DNA of 64,000 bases. It comes from Microbacterium yannicii. Its GTDB lineage: Bacteria > Actinomycetota > Actinomycetes > Actinomycetales > Microbacteriaceae. The DNA is taken from contig NZ_JAMXMB010000018.1 in assembly GCF_024055635.1 (NCBI RefSeq), positions 18,164 to 82,163 on the forward strand, written 5' to 3'. The notes beneath the pieces were generated by a model. That model saw only the letters and a list, made by a program, of their open reading frames with translations. It was not told where the DNA came from and did no database searches. Shown piece by piece: positions 25,406-34,564 of this stretch. Both the position numbers and the translations under genes were made by a program. Numbering within the stretch: position 1 is the first letter of the stretch; each line of letters starts with the position of its first letter.

Positions 25406-25924
25406 ATGCTGAAGAAGACGCTCGCGGCCGCCGGAATCGCCGGCGCCCTCATCCTTGGAAGCTCTGCTGCGGCTTTCGCCGATTACCCCGCGACGGCGCC
25501 CGTCACCGCAGGCGACACCACTCTCACCGTGGGGCAGTCGACCACCATCACCGCCAACGACCTGGGCGACTACACGTCGGTCGACTTCTCGGTCAACCCG
25601 ACCTCGGGCTCCACGCTTTCGTCGATCGTCGTCGCTGCTGCTGCCGGCGGCGTCACGAAGCCGGTTGCCAACGGAACCGCATCCGCGACCTTCACCGCCA
25701 ACGCTGCAGGCACGTACACGGTCACCGTGGCGGCGACTGACGGCGCACTCGGCTCGGTCACCATCAGCGTCGCCGCGGCGGGCTCGACCCCCGCACCGGG
25801 CGCACTGCCCGCGACCGGTGGGACCATCCCCGCTGCGGCCATCTGGGTCGGCGTCGGAGCAGTCGGTCTCGGCGGCATCGCCGTCGCAGCCGTCGCAGCG
25901 CGTCGCCGCACGCAGAAGAACTGA
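25406..25924 (+). CDS. Sortase-type cell-wall surface protein (LPATG)
   Basis: The 172-residue exported protein has a signal peptide ending near SSAAAFA-D26, a small beta-rich domain of about 95 residues dominated by Thr/Ala/Val, and an LPATG motif at 134-138. A hydrophobic helix and an RRRTQKN tail close it. AGAGGA precedes the ATG at 25406. It shares plan and composition with the LPSTG protein at 2927 but not obvious sequence identity. Function is unknown; small proteins of this type are surface-exposed in Microbacterium. A strong hairpin follows the stop. Confidence 0.8.
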   Translation: MLKKTLAAAGIAGALILGSSAAAFADYPATAPVTAGDTTLTVGQSTTITANDLGDYTSVDFSVNPTSGSTLSSIVVAAAAGGVTKPVANGTASATFTANAAGTYTVTVAATDGALGSVTISVAAAGSTPAPGALPATGGTIPAAAIWVGVGAVGLGGIAVAAVAARRRTQKN

Positions 25925-25934
25925 ACGATTCACT

Positions 25935-25970
25935 GACGACGACCCCGGGCGCGAGCCCGGGGTCGTCGTC
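25935..25970 (+). terminator. 16-bp perfect hairpin after the LPATG gene
   Basis: GACGACGACCCCGGGC (25935-25950) and GCCCGGGGTCGTCGTC (25955-25970) pair perfectly around a GCGA tetraloop, 10 bp after the LPATG stop. There is no long T-run, but the stem is strong enough to be a terminator or mRNA-stabilising structure. The possible TTG start of the next gene lies 1 nt after it. Confidence 0.7.
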
Positions 25971-25971
25971 G

Positions 25972-26634
25972 TTGTACCGGCGGCCCGATATCGCGCTGGT
26001 GATCGCGCTGGCGGGTTTCGCGGCATCCTGGGCCGTCCTCTCTGTCTACGGCGGCATCACCGCTGCGCCGTGGCTGCAGCAGACCATCGACCTGGTCGTC
26101 ATCTCGGCGCCCGCGGTCGCCGCGGTCTTCGTCGCGGTCGTCGTCGCCGGGAGGCCGGGCTTCTGGCGCCGAGTCCTTGTGGTCCGGGGGAGCGACCTCC
26201 TGTTGGGTCTCGGCGTTGGTCTGACAGCCAGGGCGCTGGTCGAGGTCGTCAGTCCCACGACAGGAAGCCTCCTCGCGGGATTCGGCGGCGCGTCACTCGG
26301 CGGCATCGCCGTACTCATCGTCGGCGCAGCGATCGTCACTCCGATCGTGGAGGAGCTCTACTTCCGCGGCCTCATCGTGCCCGCCGTCGCCGAAGCGAGC
26401 GCGGGTGCGGGACGCATCGTGGCGGCGGTCACGTCGGTCGTCGTGTCGACGGTGGCATTCGTCGCCCTCCACTACATCGCCTCGAATGGCGCGGCCAGCT
26501 GGCCGGCGCTCATCGGGCCGGCCGCTGTCAGCGTCGGATGCGGCATCCTCTTCCTCCTCACCGGCCGGCTCGGCGGCCCGATCGTCGCGCACGTGGTCTT
26601 CAATGCGATCGGCGTGGCGCTCCTGATCTGGTAA
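25972..26634 (+). CDS. CPBP-family intramembrane metalloprotease (short form)
   Basis: The 220-residue protein has about six helices. CPBP motifs are EELYFRG (glutamate pair), ALHYIAS (histidine) and HVVFNAIG near the C-terminus. The start is uncertain: TTG at 25972 directly follows the terminator hairpin, and a GTG at 25996 is possible. It is shorter than the homologue at 24261 and lacks its hydrophilic N-terminus. It ends about 200 bp before rplM and has no clear functional tie to it. Confidence 0.75.
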   Translation: MYRRPDIALVIALAGFAASWAVLSVYGGITAAPWLQQTIDLVVISAPAVAAVFVAVVVAGRPGFWRRVLVVRGSDLLLGLGVGLTARALVEVVSPTTGSLLAGFGGASLGGIAVLIVGAAIVTPIVEELYFRGLIVPAVAEASAGAGRIVAAVTSVVVSTVAFVALHYIASNGAASWPALIGPAAVSVGCGILFLLTGRLGGPIVAHVVFNAIGVALLIW

Positions 26635-26654
26635 CCCAGGCGGTAGAGCACGGT

Positions 26655-26683
26655 TTGGCTGCGGCATCCGTCTGGCGTACTAT
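26655..26683 (+). promoter_or_regulatory. Promoter of the rplM-rpsI operon
   Basis: TTGGCT (26655-26660) and TACTAT (26678-26683) are separated by exactly 17 bp, a good housekeeping-sigma promoter. It would give an untranslated leader of about 150 nt before rplM. Confidence 0.65.
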
Positions 26684-26750
26684 TGATCTTTGGTGCCTGC
26701 TCTGCTGACCGGGCATCGACGAACGTGAGCCCTCCACTGGCGTGTTCCGG

Positions 26751-26773
26751 CCCTTCGACTAGCTCAGGGACCA
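26751..26773. repeat. Copy of a dispersed repeat inside the rplM leader
   Basis: CCCTTCGACTAGCTCAGGGA, followed by CCA, reads on the other strand as TGGTCCCTGAGCTAGTCGAA, followed by GGG. It matches the element found inside ugd (GGTCGCTGAGCCTGTCGAAG). The copy sits in the transcribed leader of the ribosomal protein operon. Confidence 0.6.
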
Positions 26774-26838
26774 ACCCGGAACCACCCCGGAGTGGGATTC
26801 ACGAACCTCTCCGTTCGAATCAAGAAAGCAGCACTACT

Positions 26839-27285
26839 GTGACGCGCACTTACACCCCCAAGGCTGGCGAAGTCCAGCGCGAGTGGCTGGTCATCGACGC
26901 GACTGACGTCGTCCTCGGCCGCCTCGCCTCGCACGCCGCCATCCTTCTCCGTGGCAAGCACAAGCCGACGTTCGCACCGCACGTCGACCAGGGCGACTTC
27001 GTCATCATCATCAACGCCGAGAAGGTCGCCCTCACGGGCCAGAAGCTCGAGCAGAAGAAGGCTTACCGTCACTCGGGCTACCCGGGCGGCCTGAAGTCGG
27101 TCACCTACTCGGAGCTCCTCGAGAAGAACCCCGTCCGCGCCGTCGAGAAGGCCGTCCGCGGCATGCTCCCGAAGAACTCGCTCGGCCGCGACCAGCTGTC
27201 GAAGCTCAAGGTGTACCGCGGTGCCGAGCACCCGCACGCCGCGCAGAAGCCCTCCGCGTACGTTTTCGACCAGGTCGCCCAGTAA
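26839..27285 (+). CDS. rplM: 50S ribosomal protein L13
   Basis: The 148-residue protein matches L13 over its whole length: [38 protein letters not shown], the [11 protein letters not shown] loop and the VRGMLPKN and [13 protein letters not shown] motifs. L13 is an early-assembly protein of the large subunit. The GTG at 26839 is the likely start. It is co-transcribed with rpsI, whose start lies 25 bp downstream, as in most bacteria. Confidence 0.98.
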   Translation: MTRTYTPKAGEVQREWLVIDATDVVLGRLASHAAILLRGKHKPTFAPHVDQGDFVIIINAEKVALTGQKLEQKKAYRHSGYPGGLKSVTYSELLEKNPVRAVEKAVRGMLPKNSLGRDQLSKLKVYRGAEHPHAAQKPSAYVFDQVAQ

Positions 27286-27310
27286 GCGCCGGACAGACAA
27301 GGACAGACTG

Positions 27311-27787
27311 ATGGCGAACATCGAAGAAGAAACCACCAACTACTCGACCGAGACCCCGCTCGACGAGACCGTGACGACCGTCGAGCGCCCCGTGCTCTCC
27401 GTGTCGGGCGCGGCTGTCGGCCGTCGCAAGCAGGCCATCGCCCGCGTGCGCGTCATCCCCGGCTCGGGCACCATCACCGTCAACGGCCGTGCGTTCGAGG
27501 ACTACTTCCCGAACAAGCTGCACCAGCAGCTCATCACCGACCCGTTCACGGTGCTCAACCTCACCGACGCGTACGACGTCATCGTGCGCATCTCGGGTGG
27601 TGGCCCCTCGGGTCAGGCCGGCGCGCTGCGCCTCGGCATCGCCCGTGCGCTGAACCAGATCGACGAAGAGAACAACCGCCCGACCCTCAAGAAGGCCGGC
27701 TTCCTCTCGCGTGACGCCCGCGTCATCGAGCGCAAGAAGGCCGGTCTCAAGAAGGCCCGCAAGGCTCCGCAGTACTCGAAGCGCTGA
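27311..27787 (+). CDS. rpsI: 30S ribosomal protein S9
   Basis: This 158-residue protein has an acidic N-terminal extension of about 35 residues, usual in Actinobacteria. The conserved S9 core includes [36 protein letters not shown] and the basic C-terminal tail [19 protein letters not shown] that reaches the P-site tRNA. AAGGA lies 7 nt before the ATG. Confidence 0.98.
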   Translation: MANIEEETTNYSTETPLDETVTTVERPVLSVSGAAVGRRKQAIARVRVIPGSGTITVNGRAFEDYFPNKLHQQLITDPFTVLNLTDAYDVIVRISGGGPSGQAGALRLGIARALNQIDEENNRPTLKKAGFLSRDARVIERKKAGLKKARKAPQYSKR

Positions 27788-27803
27788 TCGGCTTCACCAC
27801 CGC

Positions 27804-29162
27804 ATGCCGATCTTTGGCACGGACGGGGTGAGGGGGCTGGCCAACGGCCCCCTCACCGCCGATCTCGCACTCTCCCTGGCCCAGGCGACCGCCGTCGTCC
27901 TGGGCCAGGGGCGTACTGCCGAGGCGCGACGCGCCGCCGGCAAGCGCCTCAGCGCCGTCGTCGCCCGCGACCCCCGCGTCTCGGGCGAGTTCCTCTCGGC
28001 CGCCGTCGAGGCAGGGCTCGCCTCCTCGGGCGTCGACGTCTATGACGCCGGCGTGCTGCCGACTCCCGCCGCGGCGTTCCTGATCGCCGACATCGACGCC
28101 GACTTCGGCGTCATGGTGTCGGCATCCCACAATCCCGCCCCCGACAACGGCATCAAGATCTTCGCGACCGGCGGCGTCAAGCTGCCCGACGTGGTCGAAC
28201 AGCGCATCGAGCGCGCCATGGACGGCCCGAAGCTGCTGCCCACCGGCGCTGCCGTCGGCCGCATCCGCCGGTTCGCCGACGCCGAAGACCGCTACGTCGT
28301 GCACCTGCTCGGTTCGCTGCCGCATCGCCTGGACGGGCTGCACGTGGTGCTCGACTGCGCGCACGGCGCGGCATCCGGAGTCTCTCCCGAGACCTTCAAG
28401 GACGCCGGCGCCCGCGTGACCGTCATCGGCGCCGACCCCGATGGGGTCAACATCAACGACGGCGTCGGCTCGACGCACCTCGACGTGCTCGCGAAGGCAG
28501 TCGTCGAGTACGGGGCCGACGTGGGCATCGCGCACGACGGCGACGCCGACCGCTGCCTCGCGGTCGACGCGAACGGCACGATCGTCGACGGCGACCAGAT
28601 CATGGCGATCCTTGCCGTGTCGATGAAGAGCCGCGGCCGCCTCGCGGACGACACGCTCGTCGCGACCGTGATGAGCAACCTCGGCCTGCACCGCGCCATG
28701 TCGGACCACGGCATCCGCGTCGAGACCACCGGCGTCGGTGACCGCTACGTGCTCGAACGCATGAACGAGGGCGGCTTCTCGCTCGGCGGCGAGCAGTCGG
28801 GCCACGTGATCATGAGCGAGTTCGCCACGACCGGCGACGGCGTGCTCACCGGCCTGCACCTTGTGGCCGAGATGGCCCGCACCGGCAAGACACTCGCCGA
28901 GCTCGCCTCGATCATGACCGTGTACCCGCAGGTGCTCGTGAACGTCCGCGGCGTCGATCGCACCCGTGCCGGCTCCGACGAGGTGGTTCAGGATGCCGTC
29001 GCCCGCGCCTCCGCCGAGCTCGGCCTGTCGGGGCGCGTGCTGCTGCGCCCGTCCGGCACCGAGGAGATGGTGCGCGTGATGGTCGAAGCGGGCTCCGAGG
29101 ACGACGCGCGCCGGCACGCGGACGTGCTCGCCGATGTCGTGCGGGAGCGGCTCGCCCTCTAG
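27804..29162 (+). CDS. glmM: Phosphoglucosamine mutase
   Basis: The 452-residue enzyme converts glucosamine-6-phosphate to glucosamine-1-phosphate for UDP-GlcNAc. Visible features are FGTDGVRG at the N-terminus, the phosphoserine loop SASHNP (Ser108), the metal-binding [15 protein letters not shown] sugar binding, and the C-terminal phosphate-binding [12 protein letters not shown]. It starts 17 bp after rpsI. It works just after GlmS, encoded at 53747. Confidence 0.96.
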   Translation: MPIFGTDGVRGLANGPLTADLALSLAQATAVVLGQGRTAEARRAAGKRLSAVVARDPRVSGEFLSAAVEAGLASSGVDVYDAGVLPTPAAAFLIADIDADFGVMVSASHNPAPDNGIKIFATGGVKLPDVVEQRIERAMDGPKLLPTGAAVGRIRRFADAEDRYVVHLLGSLPHRLDGLHVVLDCAHGAASGVSPETFKDAGARVTVIGADPDGVNINDGVGSTHLDVLAKAVVEYGADVGIAHDGDADRCLAVDANGTIVDGDQIMAILAVSMKSRGRLADDTLVATVMSNLGLHRAMSDHGIRVETTGVGDRYVLERMNEGGFSLGGEQSGHVIMSEFATTGDGVLTGLHLVAEMARTGKTLAELASIMTVYPQVLVNVRGVDRTRAGSDEVVQDAVARASAELGLSGRVLLRPSGTEEMVRVMVEAGSEDDARRHADVLADVVRERLAL

Positions 29163-29229
29163 GCGCCAGCGCGGTTGCGGCGGGGCGGCGGCGATGCCGC
29201 ACGCCCCGGCCGCCGGCATCCGGGATACT

Positions 29230-29243
29230 GGATAGCGTTATCT
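29230..29243. promoter_or_regulatory. LacI-type operator before the regulator gene
   Basis: GGATAGCGTTATCT, a near-palindrome centred on CG, lies 25 bp before the LacI start codon. It resembles the two sites at 30383 and 40230 (GGCAAACGTTRTCC), most clearly in the CGTTATC half. Autoregulation is the obvious reading. Confidence 0.55.
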
Positions 29244-29267
29244 GCACGCGCACGCCCGGGGAGACGA

Positions 29268-30308
29268 ATGTCGAAGAGCGCCAAACCTGCCACCCTCGCC
29301 GACGTCGCGCGACTGGCGGGAGTGTCGGTTCCGGCGGCGTCGCGGGCGCTCAACGGCGGTGTGCGCGGCAAGCAGAGCGGATCGCCCGAGCTCCGCAGCC
29401 GCGTCGAAGAGGCGGCGCGGGCGCTCGGCTACTCGGTGAGCCCGGCGGCGCAGGCCATCAAGGGCGGCCGGGCCCGCACCGTCGCGTTCATCGTCGGCGA
29501 CATCGACGACTTCGGCTCGGCGACCATGATCGCCGGCATCATGCACGCAGCCGAAGAGCGCGGCGTCTCGGTCGCCGTGCGCACGACGCGCGACGACTCG
29601 GCGCGTGAGATCGACCTCCTCGCGCAACTGCGCGGCGAACGCCACCTCGCCGTCGTCATGGCGACCAGCCGCACGACCGACGCGGCGCGTGAGGCGGCCG
29701 TCAAGGAACAGCTGATGGTGCTGAACGACCACGGCGCGCGGATCGTGGTGATCGGCGACAACGACCTGGGCTTCCCGACCGTGACCGTGGACAACCGTCA
29801 CGCCGCACGGCTCCTTGCGGAGGGACTTGCGGATGCCGGCAACCGGCGCTTCGCGATGGTCTCGGGCCCCGACATCGAGGTGACCGCACTGGAGCGCGTC
29901 GGCGGATTCGCCGAGGGCCTGGCTGCGCGCGACATCGGAGTGGACGAGCGTGACATCGTGCACACCGAGTTCTCACGCGACGGGGGATACCGCGCGGTCG
30001 AGCAGCTTCGGGATCGCCTGGCGGAGCTCGACGTCATCGCGGCGATGAGCGACGCGATGGCGGTCGGCGTGATCGCGCGCCTGCGAGAGCTGGGCGTGCC
30101 GGTGCCGGCCGACATCGAGGTGACCGGGTTCGACCACGTGCCCATGCTCGGCGACGTGCTGCCCGGCTTCAGCACCGTCGAGGTGCCGCTGGAGGAGTTC
30201 GGAGGCGCCGCGCTCGCGCTCGCGCTGGATGAGAGCGCGGACGCGGCGGAGACGATCGCCCTCACCGCGACCCCGATCCTCCACGGCACTCCGCTCGTGC
30301 CCGCGTAG
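29268..30308 (+). CDS. LacI-family transcriptional regulator
   Basis: The 346-residue repressor has the LacI helix-turn-helix (TLADVARLAGVSVPAASRALNG, about residues 9-30) and hinge (ALGYSVSPAAQAIKGGR). A periplasmic-binding-like effector domain ends with VTGFDHVPMLGDVLPGFSTV. GGGGAG precedes the ATG. It sits directly before a sugar ABC transporter and glycosidase genes, and similar palindromes lie before itself, the transporter and the large secreted enzyme. It is therefore very probably the local repressor, released by a sugar from the substrate glycan. Confidence 0.9.
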   Translation: MSKSAKPATLADVARLAGVSVPAASRALNGGVRGKQSGSPELRSRVEEAARALGYSVSPAAQAIKGGRARTVAFIVGDIDDFGSATMIAGIMHAAEERGVSVAVRTTRDDSAREIDLLAQLRGERHLAVVMATSRTTDAAREAAVKEQLMVLNDHGARIVVIGDNDLGFPTVTVDNRHAARLLAEGLADAGNRRFAMVSGPDIEVTALERVGGFAEGLAARDIGVDERDIVHTEFSRDGGYRAVEQLRDRLAELDVIAAMSDAMAVGVIARLRELGVPVPADIEVTGFDHVPMLGDVLPGFSTVEVPLEEFGGAALALALDESADAAETIALTATPILHGTPLVPA

Positions 30309-30357
30309 GCGGCATCCCACCGTCGTCCAGGGTTGCCTCGCGCTCGTCGGTCATCGG

Positions 30358-30398
30358 TGGAAAGCGCTTTACGAATTCGAGTGGCAAACGTTGTCCAC
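30358..30398. promoter_or_regulatory. Two LacI-type operators before the ABC transporter genes
   Basis: The first site is TGGAAAGCGCTTTACG (30358-30373) with a perfect AAAGCGCTTT core. The second is GTGGCAAACGTTGTCCAC (30381-30398), an 18-bp imperfect palindrome. They are 22-23 bp apart centre to centre, about two helical turns, and lie just before a TACTCT box (30406-30411). Confidence 0.7.
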
Positions 30399-30453
30399 TT
30401 TGAGGTACTCTCTCGGAGACGGAATGGTTCCGGCACGAATCAAGGGAGATCAC

Positions 30454-31827
30454 ATGCATGACGCGATGACGCGGGCAGGGATGCGTGCCCGTATGGGCCG
30501 CCGCTCGCCCTGGATCGCCGGCGCAGCAGGCATCGCTGTCGCGGCACTCGCGCTGACGGGGTGCAGCAGCCCCGCGGACGACGGCGACGAGAGTGGCGCG
30601 CCGACCGAGAAGACCACGATCCGCTTCCTCTACGCCACCGGCGACGAGACCTGGAACTCGGTGGTCGACAACGTGGTCGAAGCCTTCAACGACCAGAGCG
30701 ACACGACGACCGTGCAGCTCGACCCGCTTCCGGCCGGGAGCGACTACGCCACCGCGCTGAAGACAATGGATGCCACGGGCAACTGGCCCGCCGTCGTCGA
30801 CATGCGCGACACCCTCACCTACGTCAACGCCGGCAAGCTCGCACCGATCCCCGATTCGGTGACCGAGCTGATCCAGCCCGAGGCGTTCGGCACCGCGGAG
30901 GACGGCAACGTCTACACCGTGCCGTACAGCGCGCTCAACGGCGAGATCGGCCTGAACATCGTCTACAACAAGGACTACTTCACGGACAACGACCTCGAGG
31001 TGCCCGAGACGTACGACGACTTCCTCGACCTGCTCGACGACATCAAGGCGAACGGCGACGCGCCGCTGGCGACCGCCGCGGCCGAGGTCTGGCCGAGCGA
31101 CCAGCTGTGGAAGCCGCTCGCCGCGCCCTACTTCGCGGAGTACGGCGACGAGGGCGGATTCTGGACCGCCGCGCAGAACGGCGACGCCAGCATCGAGGAC
31201 CTGCGCGAGCCGCTGCAGGAGCTGCTCGACATCACCAACGACTACGTGCTCGAGGGCTGGCAGTCCACCGCCGACGCGCAGACCACGACGCTGCTCGTGA
31301 ACGACATGGCGGTCATGGCGACGTCTTCGGCCGGCATCGGGCGTCTCAACGACATCCACAAGGTCGACCCGGACTTCAACGCAGGCCTGTTCATCATCCC
31401 GGCAGAGGACGGCACCATCAACGTGCTCAAGAACGCGGTCAACGGCGACACCGCCGGCGGCCTCGCGATCTCGGCCCAGGCGGCCGAGGACGACGCCCAG
31501 TACGCCTCGGCGACGGAGTTCCTGGAGTACTTCTACCAGGTCGACACCGCCAACTTGATGGAGTCGCAGGGCTGGCTGGCGCCGAACATCGTCACCGCGG
31601 ACGAGATCGAGCGCAACACCTCGATCCCGGGCTCGAAGGACTACTTCGCCCTTCTCGAGAACCCGAACCTGACGTGGTACGAGAACGTGTCGAACCTGTC
31701 GACGTTCAGCGCGTTCAACACCTTCTTCCGCCAGGCGCGCATCGAGATGCAGGACGGCCAGTCGTCGATCGACGACACCATCGCCAAGGTGCAGGCGGAG
31801 TTCGACAAGACGGTCGCAGCGGGCTGA
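30454..31827 (+). CDS. Sugar ABC transporter substrate-binding lipoprotein
   Basis: This 457-residue family-1 extracellular solute-binding protein has a lipoprotein signal with lipobox LTGC (Cys37), then TTIRFLYATGDETWNSVVDNVVEAF and the usual two-lobed fold. AGGGAG is 7 nt before the ATG at 30454. It captures an oligosaccharide for the two downstream permeases; no ATPase gene is in the cluster, so a shared MsiK-type ATPase elsewhere is expected. A strong hairpin separates it from the permease genes. Confidence 0.9.
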   Translation: MHDAMTRAGMRARMGRRSPWIAGAAGIAVAALALTGCSSPADDGDESGAPTEKTTIRFLYATGDETWNSVVDNVVEAFNDQSDTTTVQLDPLPAGSDYATALKTMDATGNWPAVVDMRDTLTYVNAGKLAPIPDSVTELIQPEAFGTAEDGNVYTVPYSALNGEIGLNIVYNKDYFTDNDLEVPETYDDFLDLLDDIKANGDAPLATAAAEVWPSDQLWKPLAAPYFAEYGDEGGFWTAAQNGDASIEDLREPLQELLDITNDYVLEGWQSTADAQTTTLLVNDMAVMATSSAGIGRLNDIHKVDPDFNAGLFIIPAEDGTINVLKNAVNGDTAGGLAISAQAAEDDAQYASATEFLEYFYQVDTANLMESQGWLAPNIVTADEIERNTSIPGSKDYFALLENPNLTWYENVSNLSTFSAFNTFFRQARIEMQDGQSSIDDTIAKVQAEFDKTVAAG

Positions 31828-31840
31828 GACCACACGTGAC

Positions 31841-31870
31841 ACGGTGCCCGGGCAGCGGCCCGGGCACCGT
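31841..31870 (+). terminator. 13-bp hairpin between the binding-protein and permease genes
   Basis: ACGGTGCCCGGGC (31841-31853) and GCCCGGGCACCGT (31858-31870) form a perfect stem with a 4-nt loop, in the 66-bp gap of the operon. No T-run follows. Such structures typically stabilise or partially terminate the message, so the binding protein is made in excess over the permeases. Confidence 0.65.
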
Positions 31871-31893
31871 GGAACGGAGGCGAGGAGGTCTCC

Positions 31894-32928
31894 ATGACTG
31901 ATCAGAGTGCCCTGCAGGGGCAGACCGCGGTGGTCGGCGCCGCCGTTCGACTCACCGGTGAGGGGCCGCTCGACGGCGCGCCGGAGGGCGCGGCCGACGA
32001 CGTCTCGTTCGTGCCGGCCGGACCGCCGATCCAGCAGCGCCGTACGCGCCGCTTCCGTTCCACACGGTGGGTGATGCTGGGCTTCATCGCCCCCGCGCTG
32101 GTGGTGTACCTGCTGATGGTGATCGTGCCGTCGCTGCAGTCGCTGCAGCTGAGCTTCACGAACTGGGACGGCATCAGCCCCGACTACGACTACGTCGGCG
32201 TCGCCAACTACGACGAGATCCTCACGAGCGGCCGGTTCTGGAACGCCGTCAAGAACACCCTCATCCTGGGGCTCGGGTCCGCCGTCATCATCAACGCCAT
32301 CTCGCTGGGCGTCGCTCTGATGCTCGACCATGTGGGGCGCTGGCAGGGGCTCTTCCGCACCGCGGTGTACCTTCCATCGCTTGTGAGCGCGTTCATCCTC
32401 GCCACGATCTGGAAGTACCTGCTCAACTACAACTTCGGCGCCGTGAACGTCTTCCTGCGTGACATCGGGCTGCCGGACTGGGCGCGGGACTGGCTGGGCG
32501 ACAGCTCGATCGTGGTGTGGGTCATCCTCTTCATCACGTGCTTCACCCTCGGCGGCAACACCACGCTCATCTACCTCGCCAACCTGCAGTCCGTGCCGCA
32601 GGACCTCGTCGAGGCGGCCCGGATCGACGGCGCGAACAGCCGTCAGGTGTTCCGCCACGTCACGTGGCCGATGCTCGCGGGTGCGGTCACCGTCAACATG
32701 ACGCTCGCCATGATCGCGGGGTGGACCATCTTCGACCAGGTCATGGTGCTCACCTCGGGCGGACCCGGGTTCGTCAGCGAGACCATGGCGTTCTTCATCT
32801 ACAAGGTCGGCTTCGGCGAGTACCGCGCCGGCTTCGGCAGCGCGGCGGCGATCGTGCTGTTCCTCGTGGTGATCGTCAGCACCGTGGCGGCGAACGCCTA
32901 CATGCGCAAGAGGGAGATCCAGGCATGA
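31894..32928 (+). CDS. Sugar ABC transporter permease (MalF-type)
   Basis: The 344-residue protein has an N-terminal cytoplasmic tail of about 60 residues and six membrane helices. The EAA loop (DLVEAARIDGANSRQVFRHVTWPM) docks the ATPase. GGAGG lies before the ATG. It overlaps the second permease by 4 bp and pairs with it as the transmembrane channel of a CUT1 importer. Confidence 0.92.
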   Translation: MTDQSALQGQTAVVGAAVRLTGEGPLDGAPEGAADDVSFVPAGPPIQQRRTRRFRSTRWVMLGFIAPALVVYLLMVIVPSLQSLQLSFTNWDGISPDYDYVGVANYDEILTSGRFWNAVKNTLILGLGSAVIINAISLGVALMLDHVGRWQGLFRTAVYLPSLVSAFILATIWKYLLNYNFGAVNVFLRDIGLPDWARDWLGDSSIVVWVILFITCFTLGGNTTLIYLANLQSVPQDLVEAARIDGANSRQVFRHVTWPMLAGAVTVNMTLAMIAGWTIFDQVMVLTSGGPGFVSETMAFFIYKVGFGEYRAGFGSAAAIVLFLVVIVSTVAANAYMRKREIQA

Positions 32929-33815
32929 GCACCGAGACGCAACTGCTCGTCGCACCCGAGCGCACCCGCCGCCGTCGCCCGCGGAGCCGCAAGAGGCTCA
33001 CCGCCGGCCAGGTCGTCGTGATGGTCGTCCTCGCGGTACTGGTCCTGATCATCGCGAGTCCTGTGCTCTACGCGCTGCTGAACTCGTTCCGGTCGTACGG
33101 CGAGATCACGGTGGACCCGATGGGCCTGCCGACGACGTTCACCCTCGACAACTACGTGCAGCTGTTCCAGGAGACGGACTACGGCGAGGCGCTCGTCAAC
33201 ACGCTCATCATCACGCTCTCCACCGTCGTGCTGCTGATCGCGATCGTGCCCATGGCCGCCTACGGCATCGAGCGCGTCGGGGGCCGCACCTCTCGGTTCG
33301 TCTACATCCTCTTCATCGCGGGCCTGATGATCCCGTTCCAGGTGCGCATGATCCCGCTCGTGAAGGGATTCGACGAGGTCGGCCTGTACAGCACCCTCAC
33401 GAGCGTGATCCTGGTGCATCTCGGCGGGGCGGCGAGCTTCGGCATCCTTCTCTATTGCAGCTTCCTCAAGGGCATCCCCATCGAGGTCGAGGAGGCGGCG
33501 TCCATCGACGGCGCCGGACGCCTGCGCACGTTCTGGTCGATCGTGTTCCCCATGCTGCTGCCGGTGACGTCGGCGTTCGTGATCATCCAGGCGCTCGGGC
33601 TCTGGAACGACTTCTTCATCCCGCTCGTGTTCCTCGACTCGTCGTCGGCGGGCACGATCAACGTCGCGATCAACCGGATGGTCGGCCTGCTCACCTCGCA
33701 GTGGCAGCTGATCTACACCGGCGCCATCCTCGCGATCGTCCCGTCGGTGGCGATCTTCGCCGCGTTCCAGCGCTACTTCATCAAGGGCATGTCGGTCGGG
33801 GCGGTGAAGGGATGA
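32925..33815 (+). CDS. Sugar ABC transporter permease (MalG-type)
   Basis: The 296-residue permease has a basic N-terminal tail, six helices and the EAA motif EVEEAASIDGAGRLRTFWSI. The family-typical C-terminus ends FQRYFIKGMSVGAVKG. It overlaps the genes on both sides by 4 bp (ATGA), indicating tight coupling within one operon. Confidence 0.92.
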   Translation: MSTETQLLVAPERTRRRRPRSRKRLTAGQVVVMVVLAVLVLIIASPVLYALLNSFRSYGEITVDPMGLPTTFTLDNYVQLFQETDYGEALVNTLIITLSTVVLLIAIVPMAAYGIERVGGRTSRFVYILFIAGLMIPFQVRMIPLVKGFDEVGLYSTLTSVILVHLGGAASFGILLYCSFLKGIPIEVEEAASIDGAGRLRTFWSIVFPMLLPVTSAFVIIQALGLWNDFFIPLVFLDSSSAGTINVAINRMVGLLTSQWQLIYTGAILAIVPSVAIFAAFQRYFIKGMSVGAVKG

Positions 33816-34564
33816 GCGCCGCCCCCACGACCTCGCAGCGCGGTGGCCCGGCGGCCCGCGTGCGGGCCCTGCTCGCCCTCGACGGCGCGCTTGCGGGAAC
33901 CGTCCTGGCCGTCTTCCGCGCCTTCGTGGTCTCGGTCTCGTTCATCGGATGCCTCGTCCCGGTGCTCGCCTTCACCGCTCTGGTCGGCTGGCAGGCAACG
34001 CATCTCGCCGTATGGCTGGGCGCGGCGGCGCTGCTGCCGCTGGCGCCGGCGACCTATGCACTGCTGCGCGGAGTGCGCACGGTGCTGGCCGAGCGGGCCG
34101 ACGCGCGAGCCGGCCGGGAGTTCTGGACGTCATTCGCACGCGGATGCCGCGACCTGTGGTGGGCCGCGCTCGGCCTGAGCGCGATCGTGGTCGTGCTCGA
34201 ATACGACCTCGCGCTCTTCGGCGGCGCCGACGCGGTCGTGCTGCTGGCCGCGGTCGCGGCGGCGGTGGCCGTCGTGCTGCTCATCGGCGTGTGCGTCGTC
34301 GCGGCGGCGCAGCCCATGGGGACGGAGCGGACCCTGCCCGGGGCCGTGGAGACGGTGACCGCAGCGGTCCGCGCGATCGTCCGCCGCCCGCACATCGCGC
34401 TGAGCTGGCTGCTCCTCACCGGGCTCGGCCTGGCGGCCACCGCGCTGCCGCTGGTCGGCCCCGCGATCGCCCTGTTCCTGCCCGCCGCCGTCGGCGCCGG
34501 CATCCATATCTGCAACGACGCCCTGCGTCTTCCCCTGAACGACGAGACGAGACGGACTCCGTGA
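33812..34564 (+). CDS. YesL-like membrane protein (DUF624)
   Basis: The 250-residue protein has about five to six hydrophobic helices and the DUF624 pattern: a first helix, then LLPLAPATYALLRGVRTVL, SFARGCRDLWWAALG and a C-terminal helix pair ending with a short polar tail. DUF624 proteins are almost always next to sugar ABC transporters of the CUT1 type, as here, but their role is unknown. Four-base overlaps on both sides place it in the operon. Confidence 0.75.
   Translation: MSAAPTTSQRGGPAARVRALLALDGALAGTVLAVFRAFVVSVSFIGCLVPVLAFTALVGWQATHLAVWLGAAALLPLAPATYALLRGVRTVLAERADARAGREFWTSFARGCRDLWWAALGLSAIVVVLEYDLALFGGADAVVLLAAVAAAVAVVLLIGVCVVAAAQPMGTERTLPGAVETVTAAVRAIVRRPHIALSWLLLTGLGLAATALPLVGPAIALFLPAAVGAGIHICNDALRLPLNDETRRTP

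Noticed and set aside
24261..26634. CPBP proteases with the LPATG protein as a bacteriocin production/immunity system
   Set aside because: CPBP proteins are also linked to bacteriocins, but no bacteriocin precursor, modification enzyme or dedicated exporter is present, and the middle gene is a sortase-type surface protein.
30262..32955. 897-codon antisense open frame over the ABC transporter genes
   Set aside because: Same high-GC shadow effect; it spans several unrelated genes and reads as charged low-complexity sequence.
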